64,000 bases of DNA from an uncultured Acidobacteriota bacterium (GCA_902826685.1 CADEFT010000013.1:1-64000); one strand, 5' to 3'; numbered from the stretch's first letter, positions 1 to 8,720 are shown. A program made the numbers and translations. Notes: generated by a model from the sequence alone, not told the origin.

Positions 1-1091
1 CGCGCCCCTACATCAACGATCAACTGAACTCGCGGCTGCCGGCCTCGCTTCGAACACCGGCGCTCGACGTTCGCTGGGAATCCAAACTGGATCCCGAAAA
101 TCCACCTGCGTTCGTCCTGCAGGCCGGCGACCGCATCGTTCTACAGGGGCAGCGGCGGTGGTGGCTGTTCGACGGGCAGGGTAAGCAGATTAAGGTCGAC
201 ATCCACGGCCCGGGCGACGTTGTACTCGACCCGGCTGCCAAGCAGATCCGCATGATCGATGAGTTCGGCAGGCTGGATGTGCACCGCGCCGCCGACGGCG
301 AGCGCGAGTATACGGCTTCGTTGTACCTCACCGATCGTCTGTATCGCGCCTTCTTCGCCAGGCGCGGGCGCAGGCTGGTGGTGGCGAGCTTCGAACGGGC
401 GATGAATCCGCATCCCAAGGCATCGACCTTCGCTTCCTACCTCGAATCGCAGGATCTGGGCGAACCGATGGAGGTGCGCTCGGAAGTGCTTGCCTCGGCA
501 CGCCGCGACGCGCTCATCGATTGGGAAACGCCGCGGATCTTCGCCGCCGCCACGGCCGATACCGTATTCGCCGCCGTGAAGAACGAGATCTTTATCGGCG
601 ATTTCGCCTTGAAATCCAAGGGCCGGTTTAGCGGCGAGTTTTCTCCCGGGCCGCTCAGCGTGGATGAAGCGGGGCGGATGTACCTGTTCGTCAAAGTGGG
701 GGAAACGCTTGCCCTGTGGTGCCTGAACGCGAGTGGCGAACGGCTCTGGACGCACCTGTTCCCGCCCGATTCGGCCGTCACGGCCGCGCCTCCCGTCATC
801 GGCTACGACCATAAGGTGTATGTCCACTCGCCGGCCGTCGTCACCTGCCTCGGCCCGGATGGCAAGGCGATCTGGACGAAAACCGCCGGAGGCTCGATCG
901 CGGGCATGGCCGTTTCCGCGGACGATCAGTTGGTGGTTTCGGCCGGATCGAAGCTCATCGCCTTCGACGGCAAGGGCACGGCGCGCACGTTGCGGGACTT
1001 CGCCGGCGACAGCCTCATTACGCCGCCCGCCGCCACGCGCGATGGCGCTCTGCTGGTGGCGTCGCGCGCGAAGCTCTACCGGCTTGAGTAA
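1..1091 (+). CDS. PQQ-type beta-propeller protein, C-terminal part (5' end outside window)
   Basis: The reading frame is already open at base 3 and runs 362 codons to a TAA at 1089-1091, so the start lies upstream of the window. The second half has repeating beta-propeller blades of the PQQ/WD-like type: segments such as LWCLNASGERLWTH and VVTCLGPDGKAIWTK have the A/G-x-G-x-x-x-W pattern of PQQ-enzyme repeats. No catalytic residues are visible, so this is more likely a binding or scaffold propeller than a dehydrogenase. It ends 1 bp from the convergent gene on the other strand. The function is unknown. Confidence 0.75.
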   Translation, partial: RPYINDQLNSRLPASLRTPALDVRWESKLDPENPPAFVLQAGDRIVLQGQRRWWLFDGQGKQIKVDIHGPGDVVLDPAAKQIRMIDEFGRLDVHRAADGEREYTASLYLTDRLYRAFFARRGRRLVVASFERAMNPHPKASTFASYLESQDLGEPMEVRSEVLASARRDALIDWETPRIFAAATADTVFAAVKNEIFIGDFALKSKGRFSGEFSPGPLSVDEAGRMYLFVKVGETLALWCLNASGERLWTHLFPPDSAVTAAPPVIGYDHKVYVHSPAVVTCLGPDGKAIWTKTAGGSIAGMAVSADDQLVVSAGSKLIAFDGKGTARTLRDFAGDSLITPPAATRDGALLVASRAKLYRLE

Positions 1092-1092
1092 G

Positions 1093-2049
1093 TTACTTCC
1101 TTTTCCGCGGGTTCAGGTGGATGTTCGGAAACTTGATGCTGCACTCGCCTGGAGTCAGAACGGGCGGGATGTAGAGTTCTCCGTTGGCGTCCAGTTTGCC
1201 TTTGCGTTTCGCGCCGTCGGAATCCACCACTTCGTAGTCCTCACCGGCCATCGGCGAGCCTTCCTCATTCAAAAGCTGCATGCGGAACCACGTCTTTTCC
1301 GGCTTCTTGGGTAACTCGGGTGGCGGCGGCGCAGGGGCCGGCTTTGACGCCGGACCATCGGATGGCTTGGCGTCCGTCTGTTCGGCACCGCCCCCGGCCA
1401 GATGTTCGAGGCGCACCAGAACGATCAGTCCCCGGCGCAAGGCCGTCTGGATGCGCTGCGCCAGCACGCCGGGGTCGCCGCCCAGCGACTTGGCCATCCA
1501 TTCCCCATAGACATGGCCGCATAGTTCGAGCAGCGCCGCCCGCTCGTCCGCCTCCTGCGCCATCACCAGAATCGCGGCATAGGTCAGCGGCGGATCGGCC
1601 CAGTAGACATCCCCTGGTTGCAGGTCCTTGGCCGCGACGATTTCGAGCTCTCTCGATCGGGGACCCAGCCGGGTTTTGCAGCTTGGCCTCGCCATCGGAT
1701 TGCCGGACGCGGTGCCGGGCACCAGCGCCCACGCTTCGGCGGAGGACTCCCTATTCGCCTGCGACCCGGCGCCCGGGGGCTTGATGTGCCACTGGCCGGA
1801 TTTCAACCGCTCGGCCGCCTGGCGAATCACCTCGTCGTCGGTCGCTTGCCGGACGCTGCCCGGAGCGTCGGCGGTCAGCAGGCGCCGCAGGTTGGCCATG
1901 GCGGGGAAATCGCCCTTGCATTGATCGAGATAGCGCCGGATGAGGCGATCGTCCCGTTCGGTGAGCGCGGGGCAATCGCCGCCGGTGCAGTCCCAGCGCC
2001 GGTGCAAATCCCATTGCCGGGCAACCAGGGTTTCAAACGTTTGCCGCAC
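1093..2049 (-). CDS. Hypothetical protein with C-terminal Ig-like/VgrG-tail-like domain
   Basis: This 318-residue protein starts at GTG and has no signal peptide. Residues about 225-250 are a Pro/Ala-rich linker. The last 65 residues (WFRMQLLNEEGSPMAGEDY, then DGAKRKGKLDANGELYIPP and a Cys before FP) follow the pattern W-x-L-x-DE-x-G-x-P-x-G-x-x-Y...DG...G-x-LD-x-NG...G-x-C-x-x-x-FP. As I recall it, this small beta-sandwich occurs at the C-termini of VgrG and other type VI secretion-linked proteins. I do not recognise the N-terminal 220 residues. No other type VI gene is in the window, so a secretion role is speculative. Confidence 0.6.
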   Translation of the reverse strand: MRQTFETLVARQWDLHRRWDCTGGDCPALTERDDRLIRRYLDQCKGDFPAMANLRRLLTADAPGSVRQATDDEVIRQAAERLKSGQWHIKPPGAGSQANRESSAEAWALVPGTASGNPMARPSCKTRLGPRSRELEIVAAKDLQPGDVYWADPPLTYAAILVMAQEADERAALLELCGHVYGEWMAKSLGGDPGVLAQRIQTALRRGLIVLVRLEHLAGGGAEQTDAKPSDGPASKPAPAPPPPELPKKPEKTWFRMQLLNEEGSPMAGEDYEVVDSDGAKRKGKLDANGELYIPPVLTPGECSIKFPNIHLNPRKRK

Positions 2050-2191
2050 GGTTGGGGTCCTCGATGATTAGATGATACATGAGCCTGCACGCTTGACCGG
2101 CGTCGCGCGTCCTATCTATTGAGGTGCGCCGTGGCGCCGGTGATCGTGCCGTCTCACCTGCAGGATTAAGTGATTTAGAATCAAATTTTTG

Positions 2192-3085
2192 ATGCCGTTC
2201 CTGAACAAAATCCGCCGCCTGCTGGCCGAGCCCCCGCCGGAGTTCGTCTTCGAATTTTCCGAAGCCGGCATTGCCTGGGCGCATCATGCGAGGCAGAAAA
2301 CCGATACCGGATTTCACACCTTCGAGCCCGATACGGTGTCGGTTTCGCCCGTCCGCGACAACGTGCTGAAACCCGAAGCCGTGCAGGCGGCGATCCGCGA
2401 ACTGGCGCCCGCCGGCTCGACGGCCAAACCCCGTCCCGCCGCCATCATCCTGCCCGATTACTGCGGCCGCGTGGCGGTGCTCGATTTCGATTCCTTCCCT
2501 TCCGACCCGCGCGAGCAGGCGGCCCTGGTGCGGTTTCGAGTCAAGAAAAGCGTGCCGTTCGATCTGGACGCCGCCTCGGTGAGTTATGTCACGCAGGCCG
2601 GAAGCGGCAAGCGCAAGGACGTCGTGGTGGCCGTGGTGGCGATCGACATACTGGCGCGGTACGAGGCGCCGCTGCGGATGGCCGGATTGCACCCGGGAGC
2701 GGTGACGATCTCGGCGCTGGCGGCGATGAACCTGGTGCACGACAGTTCGCTCGGTGTGATGGCCAAGCTCACCGGCAAGTTTCTGAGCGTGATGGTTTCC
2801 GATAACAATGCGCTCAAGATGGTGCGCTGCGTGGAACTCGAACACGTAACGCCGGACGATATCGTGGCGGTGCTATTTCCCACTTTCGCCTATGTGGAAG
2901 ACGAGATGAAGAGGCGGCCGGGGAAACTGCTGCTTTGCGGGTTCGGGGAATCGGCGCCGGAACTGGCGATGCGTCTGTCTTCCGAACTGAACGTCGAAAC
3001 CGAGCCGCTGCGCTCGGCCCATGGAACGCCCGGTGCCCATAACGCAGGCCTCCACGGATACCTGCAAGCGGCGGAGGCGGCCTGA
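2192..3085 (+). CDS. pilM: PilM-like type IV pilus inner-membrane platform protein
   Basis: The protein has 297 residues and an actin-like (PilM/GspL cytoplasmic) fold pattern. The motif EFSEAGIAWA begins the first lobe near residue 18, and a RVKKSVPFDLDAA segment near residue 115 matches the PilM helix that precedes the interdomain region. PilM binds the cytoplasmic tail of PilN and anchors the pilus alignment complex. A TTG lies directly before the chosen ATG, which I prefer. The nucleotide-binding motifs of canonical PilM are weak, so this is a divergent member. It is first in an operon with pilN, pilO, a pilP-like gene and a pseudopilin, and overlaps pilN by one base. Confidence 0.8.
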   Translation: MPFLNKIRRLLAEPPPEFVFEFSEAGIAWAHHARQKTDTGFHTFEPDTVSVSPVRDNVLKPEAVQAAIRELAPAGSTAKPRPAAIILPDYCGRVAVLDFDSFPSDPREQAALVRFRVKKSVPFDLDAASVSYVTQAGSGKRKDVVVAVVAIDILARYEAPLRMAGLHPGAVTISALAAMNLVHDSSLGVMAKLTGKFLSVMVSDNNALKMVRCVELEHVTPDDIVAVLFPTFAYVEDEMKRRPGKLLLCGFGESAPELAMRLSSELNVETEPLRSAHGTPGAHNAGLHGYLQAAEAA

Positions 3086-3651
3086 TGCGCATCGACGTCA
3101 ATCTCGCCAGCGATCCGTTCCGCCGCGACCGCCCGTTTCTGGTGGGCGTGTGGATCCTGAATGCGATCCTTTCGCTGCTGCTGGTGACGCTCGGGTATCT
3201 GGCGTTCGCCTATCGCGACGATGCGGCGGAAGCGCGCGCGGCGGTGGAACAGGACCGCCGCCAACTCTCGACCCTACAGGCCGAGCGGGCGCGTCTCGAA
3301 GGCGTGCTGCGGCGCCCGGAAAACGGCGAAGTGATCGAGCGCAGCGTGTTCCTGAATCAGCTCCTGTTGCGCAAGGGCATCAGTTGGACGCGCATTTTTT
3401 CGAGCCTCGAAAAGGTGGTGCCAAACAGCGTGCGGCTGGTGAATATCCGCCCGCAGGTGACCGGCGAGAACAACGTGCAGTTGGACATGGTGGTAGGCTG
3501 CCAGACGCCCGAGCCAGTAATCGACATGCTGCGCCGCATGGAAGGCTCGCCGCTGTTTGGGGCGACGCAGGTCACCAGCATTCTGCCGCCGTCGCAGAGC
3601 GAACCGCTTTACCGGTATCGCGTGCTGGTGAATTACACGCAGAGGTTGTAG
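3085..3651 (+). CDS. pilN: PilN-like pilus alignment protein
   Basis: The protein has 188 residues. It begins with the PilN signature (M-R-I-D-V-N-L-A), the tail that docks into PilM. One membrane helix follows at about 19-42, then a periplasmic coiled coil and a small alpha/beta domain. The start codon overlaps the pilM stop (TGATG), implying translational coupling. Size and topology are normal for PilN/GspL-type subunits. It would form the periplasmic heterodimer with PilO. Confidence 0.85.
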   Translation: MRIDVNLASDPFRRDRPFLVGVWILNAILSLLLVTLGYLAFAYRDDAAEARAAVEQDRRQLSTLQAERARLEGVLRRPENGEVIERSVFLNQLLLRKGISWTRIFSSLEKVVPNSVRLVNIRPQVTGENNVQLDMVVGCQTPEPVIDMLRRMEGSPLFGATQVTSILPPSQSEPLYRYRVLVNYTQRL

Positions 3652-3652
3652 G

Positions 3653-4267
3653 GTGAAATTCAGACTGCCGGAAATCAGGAAGATAGGCCGCGATCCGCGC
3701 ACGGTGGCGCGGGTGGTGCTGGGCGTTTTGACCGCGGCCAACGTCATAGCCGCTATAGCCGCTTTCCGGCCCTGGGCCGATTCGGTGGAGACGCTTGAGA
3801 CGCAGAGTAACGACCTGCGCAAACAGCATACGCAGAACAGGCAGCAGATCGACCGGTTGAAGCTTTTGACGGGCAAGAGCGAGAAGGCGCGCCTTGAAGG
3901 CGACCGGTTTCTCGCCGGTTACTTCCTGACGCGCCGTACCGCCGCTTCGACGCTGGTGAGCGAGTTGAACGACATGGCCAAGGCGGCCGGCATCAAGCCC
4001 CGCGAGCATGCCTTTGCCTTCGAGCCCATCGAAGGGTCCGAGAATCTGGGCATGGGCTCAATCTCGGCCAACTATGAAGGCACTTACGCCGATTTGATCA
4101 AATATGTGAATCAGCTCGACCGTTCGCCGCGTTTCTTCATTGTGGAGAGCATGGGCGCGTCGCCTCAGCAAGGCAACCTGGGAGTGCTGAACATCCAGTT
4201 GAAGGTGAATGTCTTTGTGCGCGAGGATAGCGCCGCGGGCGACATGCGGGCGGAGGTGCGGCCGTGA
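3653..4267 (+). CDS. pilO: PilO-like pilus alignment protein
   Basis: The protein has 204 residues and starts at GTG one base after the pilN stop. A cytoplasmic tail of about 18 residues precedes one membrane helix (about 19-40), a coiled coil (about 45-80) and a ferredoxin-like periplasmic domain. In that domain NYEGTYADLIKYVNQLDRSP (near 140) is the typical PilO segment. It is expected to pair with PilN and recruit the PilP-like protein. Its stop overlaps the GTG of the next gene by four bases. Confidence 0.83.
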   Translation: MKFRLPEIRKIGRDPRTVARVVLGVLTAANVIAAIAAFRPWADSVETLETQSNDLRKQHTQNRQQIDRLKLLTGKSEKARLEGDRFLAGYFLTRRTAASTLVSELNDMAKAAGIKPREHAFAFEPIEGSENLGMGSISANYEGTYADLIKYVNQLDRSPRFFIVESMGASPQQGNLGVLNIQLKVNVFVREDSAAGDMRAEVRP

Positions 4268-5019
4268 AACTGGGGGCGGAGCCGAAAAAAGTAGTGGTGT
4301 TGGCGGCGTTGAGCCTGTTGGGCGCCTATCTGTTTTACACCAACGTTCTCGCGACGCCGTCCTACGAAGACAACAGCACGTCCGCATCGCCTGAAACCAG
4401 GCGAGCCGCGCCCGCCGGCGGGGCGCCACTCGCGCCGGGCCTGCCGGAGCCGCCCAATTCGCGGCTGGCTCAGCGCAAGCAGCTTTTCGGACGTTCCTCC
4501 ACCGCCGCGTTTACGCCATCGATGAAATACGCCCGGCCGGAAGACCGCCCCGATCCGATGAAGATCGATCCGACCTTACGTCTCGATCTGCTGGCGAAGC
4601 TGCAGACGGTAACCATCGAAGGCGGGCAGCGGTCGCTGTTCGATTTCAGCAACGCGCCCGAAGCGGCGCCGCCGCCCAAGCCCACCACGCCCGATCCGAA
4701 GATCATTCCAGGTACCAAGGATTACGGGAGGATCTACGGTCCGCTGCCGAAGCCGGACGAGGCGAGCACGACTCCGGTCAAAGCGCCACCGCCGCAGATT
4801 CCATTGAAATTTTACGGCTTCAGCGATTCGAAGCCGGGAGTGAAGCGCGCTTTCTTTCTCGAAGGAGCCGAGGACATTTTCGTCGCCGGCGAAGGAGAGC
4901 TGATCAAGCGCCGCTACAAAGTAGTCAAAATCGGGCTAAACTCGGCGGTAGTGGAAGATACCGAGCATCAGCACCAGCAGACGCTGCCGCTTGAACCTCC
5001 TCCGCCCGCCGGGACCTAA
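4264..5019 (+). CDS. PilP/GspC-like periplasmic pilus protein
   Basis: The protein has 251 residues and a GTG start overlapping pilO. A membrane anchor lies at about 9-24, then a long Pro/Ala-rich disordered stretch, and a C-terminal HR-like domain (about 175-240) containing PLKFYGFSDSKPG and VAGEGELIKRRYKVVKIG. This layout is that of GspC and PilP, which connect the inner-membrane platform to a secretin. PilP is usually a lipoprotein; no lipobox is visible here, so GspC-like anchoring is more likely. The assignment rests on position and domain layout. Confidence 0.65.
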   Translation: MKLGAEPKKVVVLAALSLLGAYLFYTNVLATPSYEDNSTSASPETRRAAPAGGAPLAPGLPEPPNSRLAQRKQLFGRSSTAAFTPSMKYARPEDRPDPMKIDPTLRLDLLAKLQTVTIEGGQRSLFDFSNAPEAAPPPKPTTPDPKIIPGTKDYGRIYGPLPKPDEASTTPVKAPPPQIPLKFYGFSDSKPGVKRAFFLEGAEDIFVAGEGELIKRRYKVVKIGLNSAVVEDTEHQHQQTLPLEPPPPAGT

Positions 5020-5022
5020 ACC

Positions 5023-6381
5023 TTGACCTGCCGTATTCCATCCACGCGCCGACGGTCCGAATCCGGATTCATGCTGCTGTTCGTGTTTCTGGTGGCGGCG
5101 GTGGCGGCGCTCAGCCTGTATACGGAACTCCCTCGCGCGGCCTTCGAATCGCAGCGCATGAAAGAGGAATTGCTGGTGGCGCGCGGCAGCGAATACCAGC
5201 GCGCCATTCAGCTCTACGTGCGGAAGTTTCAAAAGTACCCGGCCCGGCTCGAAGATCTGGAAACAAGCAACGGCATGCGCTTTCTGCGCCGCCGCTATGT
5301 GGATCCGATGACGGGCAAGGATGAGTGGCGCTTCATTCGCGTGGGACCGATGGGCGAATTCCTCGACTCGGTCACCATGAAGAAGGACGAGAAGAAGAAG
5401 TCCGAGAACACCTTCATCAGCGAGTTTGCCGGCATCGGCCAGACGCCGAACGGTCCGGCCGGCGTGACCGTCGCCAACCGCCAGCGCCAAAGCGACATGG
5501 CCGGCGCTCCCGGTTCGGTCACCGGGGCCGAAACGCCCGGCGGCCAGGAGCCGAATGGCGATCCCAATCAACAACAGCAGCAGCCGCAGCCGCCCAATGG
5601 CGAGCCGGGGCAGCAGCCGCAGCCGGGCCAGCCCGTGGACCCGCTGGCGCCCCAGCAACCCGGACAGCCCGATCCGGTTCCGGCGACGAGCCAGCCGTTT
5701 CCGCCCTCGCCCGGACCTTTCCCTCAGCAGCCCGTTGGTTTTCCTCCCTCCGGACAGCCGTCGCAGCCGGGCCAGATCGGCTTCAACCCCGTGGGCCGGT
5801 TCGTTCCAGGTGTCGGCACCTCGGACCGGATGGCCAATCCCTACGGCATTCCCTCCAGCTCGCAAACCGGTGGCCAGGTGCCGCAGCCATTGCAGCCGCA
5901 GCAGCCCGGCGCCTTCCCGACGCAGAATGCCGATTTCGCCAAAGGCATCATGCAGATGATCACCAATCCGAACCGCAATACTGCGTCGGCATTCAACAAC
6001 AATCAGCAGGGCCAGCAACCCGGCCAGATGCAGCCCGGCATGCAGGGCGCGGCGGGCGTCCCAGGCGCCGGAGTCATCCGCGGACCGGGCATTGCCGGCG
6101 TGGCGAGTAAGTTTGAAGCCGAAGGCATCAAGGTCATCAACGAGAAGACCAAATACAACGAGTGGGAATTTATCTACGACGTCAAGAAGGAGATGGAGAA
6201 GCAGGGCGGGGGCATGCAGACCACGCAGCAGCAGAACGCCAATCCCCTGGGCGGGAATTCCTCCAACTCGCAGCAAAAGAGTAGTGGGTTCGGTTCGTCC
6301 TCGGGTTTTGGCAACTCCACCGGTTCCACGGGCGGTTTCGGCAACTCGACCGGCGGCGGCACGTTCGGGCGCACGAAATAA
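5023..6381 (+). CDS. Pseudopilin-like protein with long Pro/Gln-rich region
   Basis: The protein has 452 residues and starts at TTG. A basic leader ends in S-G-F, followed by a 20-residue hydrophobic helix, which resembles a class III prepilin cleavage site. Position +5 of the mature protein is Phe rather than Glu, as in GspK-type tip subunits. Residues about 45-110 resemble the GspG globular start (KYPARLEDL, RRRYVDPMTGKDEWRFI). From about 150 to 330 the protein is extremely rich in Pro, Gln and Gly; a short folded segment (about 365-395) and a Gly/Ser/Phe repeat tail follow. It closes the pil operon. It is probably an exported fibre or tip component. Confidence 0.65.
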   Translation: MTCRIPSTRRRSESGFMLLFVFLVAAVAALSLYTELPRAAFESQRMKEELLVARGSEYQRAIQLYVRKFQKYPARLEDLETSNGMRFLRRRYVDPMTGKDEWRFIRVGPMGEFLDSVTMKKDEKKKSENTFISEFAGIGQTPNGPAGVTVANRQRQSDMAGAPGSVTGAETPGGQEPNGDPNQQQQQPQPPNGEPGQQPQPGQPVDPLAPQQPGQPDPVPATSQPFPPSPGPFPQQPVGFPPSGQPSQPGQIGFNPVGRFVPGVGTSDRMANPYGIPSSSQTGGQVPQPLQPQQPGAFPTQNADFAKGIMQMITNPNRNTASAFNNNQQGQQPGQMQPGMQGAAGVPGAGVIRGPGIAGVASKFEAEGIKVINEKTKYNEWEFIYDVKKEMEKQGGGMQTTQQQNANPLGGNSSNSQQKSSGFGSSSGFGNSTGSTGGFGNSTGGGTFGRTK

Positions 6382-7260
6382 GTGACGGCCGGCGACCGCG
6401 CTTCCTCCCGCACGCCCGATCTGCTTCTTCTGCTTGTTCCCGGCGTCATCTGGGGCGCCTCGTTCCTGTTCATCGCCGAGGGTCTCGAGTCGATCGCCCC
6501 CGAGGGGCTCACGCTGGTCCGCATCGTTATCGGATTCCTCACGCTCTCCTGCTTCCCGGCGGTGCGCAAGCCCGTGCTGCGATCCGATTGGCCGGCCATC
6601 GCCTTACTCGGGTTCGTCTGGCTCGCGTTTCCGCTGAACCTGTTTCCTTACGCCGAGAAACGCGTATCCTCGGCGCTGACGGGGATGTTGAACGGCGCCA
6701 CCCCGTTATTCACAGCCTTGATCGCTTCGGCCATCGCGCGGCGCATTCCCTCGCGCGGGGCGATCTTGGGACTCGCCACCGGGTTGTTGGGAACGGTGCT
6801 GATTGCCTGGCCCGCGCTTGGGGAAGGATCGAGCAGCGTGGAAGGGGTCGCGTTGATCCTGGTCGCGTTGGCCTGCTACGGACTCTCGCTCAACATGGCG
6901 CGCCCGCTGCAACAGCGCAACGGCGCCCTGCCGGTGATCTGGCGAGCCCAGGCGGTGGCGATTCTGCTGGTGCTGCCGTTCGGCTGGCGCGACGTGGCGC
7001 AGGCGCATTGGAGCCTCATGCCCGCCCTTTCGCTGCTGGCGTTGGGAGCGCTTGGAACGGGCGTAGCCTACGCCGTGCTCGGCTTCGCCGCCGGACGGCT
7101 GGGATCGACGCGCGCCTCAGCCACGAATTTCCTGATTCCACCGGTGTCGTTGCTGCTGGGCGTCACCGTGCGCGGGGAGTACGTGGCGCCTCTCTCGGTG
7201 TTGGGCTGCGGCGTATGCATTGCCGGTGCCTGGCTGCTGCGGCGGGCTTCGACGCACTGA
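6382..7260 (+). CDS. EamA/DMT-family membrane transporter
   Basis: The protein has 292 residues with about ten hydrophobic helices arranged as two EamA repeats. The first opens with LLLLVPGVIWGASFLFI and the second with VALILVALACYGLSLN. Members export small metabolites or amino acids through the inner membrane. The GTG start directly follows the stop of the pseudopilin gene, and no strong ribosome-binding site is visible, so expression may be coupled to that operon. The substrate cannot be read from the sequence. Confidence 0.85.
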   Translation: MTAGDRASSRTPDLLLLLVPGVIWGASFLFIAEGLESIAPEGLTLVRIVIGFLTLSCFPAVRKPVLRSDWPAIALLGFVWLAFPLNLFPYAEKRVSSALTGMLNGATPLFTALIASAIARRIPSRGAILGLATGLLGTVLIAWPALGEGSSSVEGVALILVALACYGLSLNMARPLQQRNGALPVIWRAQAVAILLVLPFGWRDVAQAHWSLMPALSLLALGALGTGVAYAVLGFAAGRLGSTRASATNFLIPPVSLLLGVTVRGEYVAPLSVLGCGVCIAGAWLLRRASTH

Positions 7261-7309
7261 GCGCGGAGCAAACGAGCCCACGCTCGCTTATCGCACTCGC
7301 GAGCGCATG

Positions 7310-7591
7310 AAAGCGCCAGCCCAGCGACCGGATGGTTCGCTTCATCCGCCGGATCCACTCGCGGGGGAGGCCGTCGCGGTCGCGTTGATAAAACAATGGA
7401 ATCACTTCCTCACGCAGCACCCGGTAGAGATCGTCGCCGTCGCGCGAATCGTGGACGTGCGTGTCGGAATGCGTGCGGCCGGTGCCAATGGCGAAGCCGT
7501 TCAATCCGTCATAAGCCTCGGCCCACCAGCCATCGAGGACCGACAGATTCAAACCGCCGTTGAGCAGCACTTTCTCGCCGCTGGTGCCCGA
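7310..7591. repeat. Left copy of 282-bp direct repeat
   Basis: This stretch matches 10303-10584 at 281 of 282 positions (C at 7349 against G at 10342), in the same orientation, offset by 2,993 bases. The right copy is inside intact glgP. Identity ends abruptly on both sides. From 7592 to about 7630 only weak similarity to glgP continues. Confidence 0.95.
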
Positions 7592-7633
7592 GGCCTCCAG
7601 CGGACGGGGCGGATCGTTGAACCACATCGGCAA
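7310..7633 (-). pseudogene. Truncated alpha-glucan phosphorylase fragment
   Basis: Read on the minus strand, this stretch encodes about 105 residues of alpha-glucan phosphorylase, from FNDPPRPLEASGTSGEK, which includes the PLP-binding Lys, to RSLGWRF. Upstream coding sequence is missing, and after RSLGWRF the frame runs into unrelated sequence. The first 15 codons differ from the intact gene (FNDPPRP against LNNPRRP) while the rest is nearly identical in DNA. The fragment may therefore derive from a diverged paralogue or strain copy partly converted to the local glgP sequence. It cannot make a working enzyme. Confidence 0.85.
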
Positions 7634-7844
7634 TTGCCCATGATTCTACCTGCCACAGCTTGATGACAGTGACAACGCCGCCAGTCTCAATTCTGCGCAT
7701 CGACAACGACCTTCCCTTACTCTTGAGAAAACATTGCGGGGGGGGTGCGGTCACAAGTGACGTTTTTGAAGGATGCTAAACACTGCGGCGTTTATCGGGT
7801 TCTATCCGCCCGGGACATTGAAAACAAGGCGATAATGGTTGTCG

Positions 7845-8078
7845 ATGGCCGATTTCAGTGTCCTCAGTGATGAATTTGCCCAGGTCGTAGAAAACGCCTG
7901 TGCGAAGGCCCGCTCGACCGCCCTCGAAGCGGGGCACCAGATTGTGTACCGCAGTGCAACCGGAGGCTATGTGGCCGAGTACCCCGGTGGACGGCGGTTT
8001 GAAGTTCGCTTCGATCCGACCCGGCCGCGGGAGTCCCATTTGGTAGTGCTGCGCGAGATCTCGTCCAACGCTGCCTGA
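7845..8078 (+). CDS. Small hypothetical protein, possible partner of zeta-like toxin
   Basis: The product has 77 residues from ATG 7845; a TTG two codons upstream is an alternative start. It is soluble: an N-terminal amphipathic helix (FAQVVENACAKARSTALEAG) is followed by a predicted beta hairpin (IVYRSATGGYVAEYPGGRRF). It stops one base before the GTG of the zeta-like kinase, so the two are almost certainly co-translated. That arrangement, and its size, suit an antitoxin or regulator. I do not recognise the family, and it does not look like the classic epsilon antitoxin helix bundle. Confidence 0.65.
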   Translation: MADFSVLSDEFAQVVENACAKARSTALEAGHQIVYRSATGGYVAEYPGGRRFEVRFDPTRPRESHLVVLREISSNAA

Positions 8079-8079
8079 C

Positions 8080-8643
8080 GTGCCGACACTGACCTTGATG
8101 GCCGGTCCGAACGGTTCTGGAAAGAGTACTCTTTCCGCCGCGATAGCGGGACAAACAACTATCGTTGTGGATCCGGATGCAATTGCGCGGGAGATCGATG
8201 CCCTGCGACCTTCAAATGCGGCGATCCCTGCCGCGCGACGCGCCATCTTACTCTGCCGGTCCCTTATCACAAGGCAGGCCAGCTTCATCGTCGAGAGCAC
8301 TCTGGCGGGGCACGGCGCGATATCGCTAATGCGCGATGCCAAAAGATCGGGCTACCGAACCGTCCTCGCGTACGTGGCGCTCGGCGACCCAGAATTGCAG
8401 ATCGAGCGAGTGCGCCTACGCGTGGCTCAAGGAGGTCATGATATCCCTGACGTGGATATTCGGCGGAGGTACTTCCGCAGCCTGGCCCGAGCCCCGGAAG
8501 CGCTCCGCATGGCGGACGAGGCCGTTGTGTTCGACAACGCCGGACCCCGGCCAGTACGCGTCGCCCTCTTGCAAGAAGGCCAGAGCGTTTGGATGGCTAG
8601 CTCGGTTCCTGCGTGGGTCGAACTTCTGCTTGGGACGGGCTGA
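8080..8643 (+). CDS. Zeta-toxin-like P-loop kinase
   Basis: The protein has 187 residues and starts at GTG. The Walker A motif GPNGSGKST is at residues 9-17, DPDAIAREID at about 31-40, and FIVESTLAG near 70, matching the substrate-side E-x-T-L motif of zeta toxin/PezT kinases. A lid with several Arg (RRRYFRSLARAPEA) is near 130-145. Zeta kinases phosphorylate UDP-N-acetylglucosamine and block wall synthesis; some chromosomal relatives are only described as predicted ABC-type ATPases. It is paired with the small upstream gene. Toxicity is an inference. Confidence 0.75.
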   Translation: MPTLTLMAGPNGSGKSTLSAAIAGQTTIVVDPDAIAREIDALRPSNAAIPAARRAILLCRSLITRQASFIVESTLAGHGAISLMRDAKRSGYRTVLAYVALGDPELQIERVRLRVAQGGHDIPDVDIRRRYFRSLARAPEALRMADEAVVFDNAGPRPVRVALLQEGQSVWMASSVPAWVELLLGTG

Positions 8644-8720
8644 CCGATCGTTACCAATCGCGGTTACTCATCTCTATTGGGTCGCGACCAACTTGCCGCG
8701 GCACAAGCTATGATTCACAC

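Noticed and set aside
5550..6010. Tandem DNA repeat or CRISPR-like array
   Set aside because: The periodic look comes from Pro/Gln/Gly codons of a low-complexity protein; units are irregular and in frame.
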